Shown here in pieces: positions 5,644 through 6,834 of a stretch of DNA of 6,834 bases. This DNA comes from Verrucomicrobiia bacterium (GTDB lineage Bacteria > Verrucomicrobiota > Verrucomicrobiia > Limisphaerales > JAUIHU01). Positions within the stretch are counted from its first letter, which is position 1; the number at the start of each line of letters is the position of its first letter. The notes beneath the pieces were generated by a model, which made no database searches, had not been told where the DNA came from, and worked only from the letters and a program-made list of their open reading frames with translations. The translations under genes and the position numbers were made by a program. The stretch lies in NCBI GenBank assembly GCA_030432175.1, contig JAUIHU010000242.1, positions 1 through 6,834 on the forward strand, given 5' to 3'.

Positions 5644-6834
5644 TTAACCAACACTTCCTTCCAAACTGACGCCAAGTAGTTTTTGCGCTTCCACGGCAAA
5701 CTCCATGGGAAGGTGCTTGAACACTTCTTTACAGTATCCATTAACAATCATATTCACCGCGTCCTGCGTTGGAATGCCTCGCTGATTGCAATAGAAAATC
5801 TGATCCTCTCCAATCTTGGAGGTAGTCGCTTCGTGTTCAACTTGCGCCGTCGGATTTTTCACTTCCAGGTAAGGGAATGTATGCGCGCCACATTGGTCAC
5901 CAATCAAAAGTGAATCACACTGGGAAAAGTTTCTGGCGTTCTCTGCTTTTTTCCCAACTTGGACCAGTCCTCGGTAACTGTTCTGACCTCTACCAGCAGA
6001 GATCCCTTTGGAAATGATAGTGCTTTTGGTGTTCTTACCCAAATGAACCATTTTGGTGCCAGTGTCGGCTTGCTGCATGTTGTTGGTCAGAGCAACCGAA
6101 TAAAATTCTCCAACGGAATTGTCACCTTGGAGAATCACACTGGGATACTTCCAGGTAATCGCGCTGCCAGTCTCCACCTGTGTCCAGGAGATCTTGGCGT
6201 TGGTTTTAGCGATCCCGCGCTTCGTCACGAAGTTGTAAATACCACCTTTCCCATTCTCATCTCCCGGATACCAGTTTTGAACAGTTGAGTATTTAATCTC
6301 CGCATCGTCCAACGCTACCAGCTCAACAACGGCGGCGTGCAACTGATTGCTGTCTCGCATCGGAGCCGTGCAACCTTCGAGATAGCTGACATGGCTTCCT
6401 TCTTCCGCAACAATCAGGGTACGCTCAAACTGACCGGTGTCCGCTGCGTTAATCCGAAAATAGGTAGATAATTCCATCGGACACCGCACGCCCTTCGGAA
6501 TAAAGCAAAATGAGCCATCGCTGAAAACAGCTGAGTTCAACGCTGCGTAAAAATTGTCGGTGTAAGGAACAACAGATCCGAGATATTTCTCGATCAAATC
6601 TGGATGGTCCTGAACGGCTTCAGAAAATGAGCAGAAAATAACGCCTTTCTCAGCCAACTGCTTCTTAAAGGTCGTTCCGACGGACACACTGTCAAAGACC
6701 GCATCAACAGCAACTCCAGCCAGTCTTTCTTGTTCTCTCAATGGAATCCCCAGCTTGTCATAAGTTTCCAGAAGCTTCGGATCCACTTCGTCCAAACTTT
6801 TGGGAGCGTCTTCTTTCGACTTGGGAGCCGAATA
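5644..6834 (-). CDS. sufB: Fe-S cluster assembly scaffold protein SufB (5'-partial)
   Basis: SufB is the core subunit of the cytosolic SufBC2D complex, which builds Fe-S clusters from SufS-derived sulfur. The frame is open to the right edge, so 396 C-terminal residues are visible and the true start lies outside. A TTG at 6793-6795 falls inside the open frame and is probably not the start. From memory, the C-terminus aligns without gaps to the 495-residue E. coli protein, so about 100 N-terminal residues are missing. The family's C-terminal beta-helix motifs are intact: QCDSLLIG, then CGAHTFPY, then EHEATTSKI, and the ending MEFAVEAQKLLGVSLEGSVG. Visible residue 306 (Cys in QCDS) corresponds to E. 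coli Cys405, and visible residue 335 (second Glu of EHEAT) to Glu434; both are linked to sulfur acceptance or cluster formation at the SufB-SufD interface. The gene ends with TAA, 68 bp before sufC. That gap is A/T-rich on the sufC side. Nothing in the visible part looks degraded. Confidence 0.97.
   Translation of the reverse strand, partial: YSAPKSKEDAPKSLDEVDPKLLETYDKLGIPLREQERLAGVAVDAVFDSVSVGTTFKKQLAEKGVIFCSFSEAVQDHPDLIEKYLGSVVPYTDNFYAALNSAVFSDGSFCFIPKGVRCPMELSTYFRINAADTGQFERTLIVAEEGSHVSYLEGCTAPMRDSNQLHAAVVELVALDDAEIKYSTVQNWYPGDENGKGGIYNFVTKRGIAKTNAKISWTQVETGSAITWKYPSVILQGDNSVGEFYSVALTNNMQQADTGTKMVHLGKNTKSTIISKGISAGRGQNSYRGLVQVGKKAENARNFSQCDSLLIGDQCGAHTFPYLEVKNPTAQVEHEATTSKIGEDQIFYCNQRGIPTQDAVNMIVNGYCKEVFKHLPMEFAVEAQKLLGVSLEGSVG

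Noticed and set aside
6793..6795. TTG as the start codon of sufB
   Set aside because: The frame stays open for 13 more codons to the window edge and the family protein is about 100 residues longer at the N-terminus, so the gene is cut by the window.

Overview
The window carries one seven-gene iron-sulfur (Fe-S) cluster assembly locus. Every gene is on the minus strand, so it reads from right to left. In transcription order it holds sufB (its 5' end lies beyond the right edge), sufC, sufD, a long-form sufT (MIP18/DUF59 family), sufS, a DUF1858-like/rhodanese fusion gene, and an IscU/NifU-type scaffold gene. The first six are separated by gaps of only 48-77 bp, which fits one transcription unit. 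A longer 245-bp gap (576-820) precedes the scaffold gene and contains two intergenic repeat-like elements.

The genes make a coherent pathway. SufS takes sulfur from cysteine as an enzyme-bound persulfide. SufB, SufC and SufD form the ATP-driven SufBC2D scaffold on which clusters are built. SufT is an accessory Fe-S maturation factor. The rhodanese fusion and the IscU-like protein would be additional sulfur or cluster carriers. No sufE, sufU, sufA or regulator (iscR/sufR) is present. Any of these, and the operon promoter, would lie to the right of the window or elsewhere in the genome.

The organism is a bacterium with roughly 50% G+C. I cannot place it in a phylum with confidence. The SufBCDS proteins are ordinary housekeeping types, and the IscU-like protein keeps the LPP-x-K motif of the ISC system. 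The six visible start codons mostly lack a strong Shine-Dalgarno sequence. The two repeat-like elements in the 245-bp gap resemble intergenic repeats that I recall from environmental bacterial genomes.

The genes themselves are mostly conventional. The parts worth a second look are these: a 13-bp perfect inverted repeat between sufT and sufS; a rhodanese domain whose usual catalytic cysteine position appears to hold histidine; the ISC-style scaffold with an unexplained C-terminal tail inside a SUF locus; and the two repeat-like elements at 682-701 and 780-811. I found no RNA gene, mobile element, CRISPR array or convincing intrinsic terminator, and no clear case for a wholly new system.
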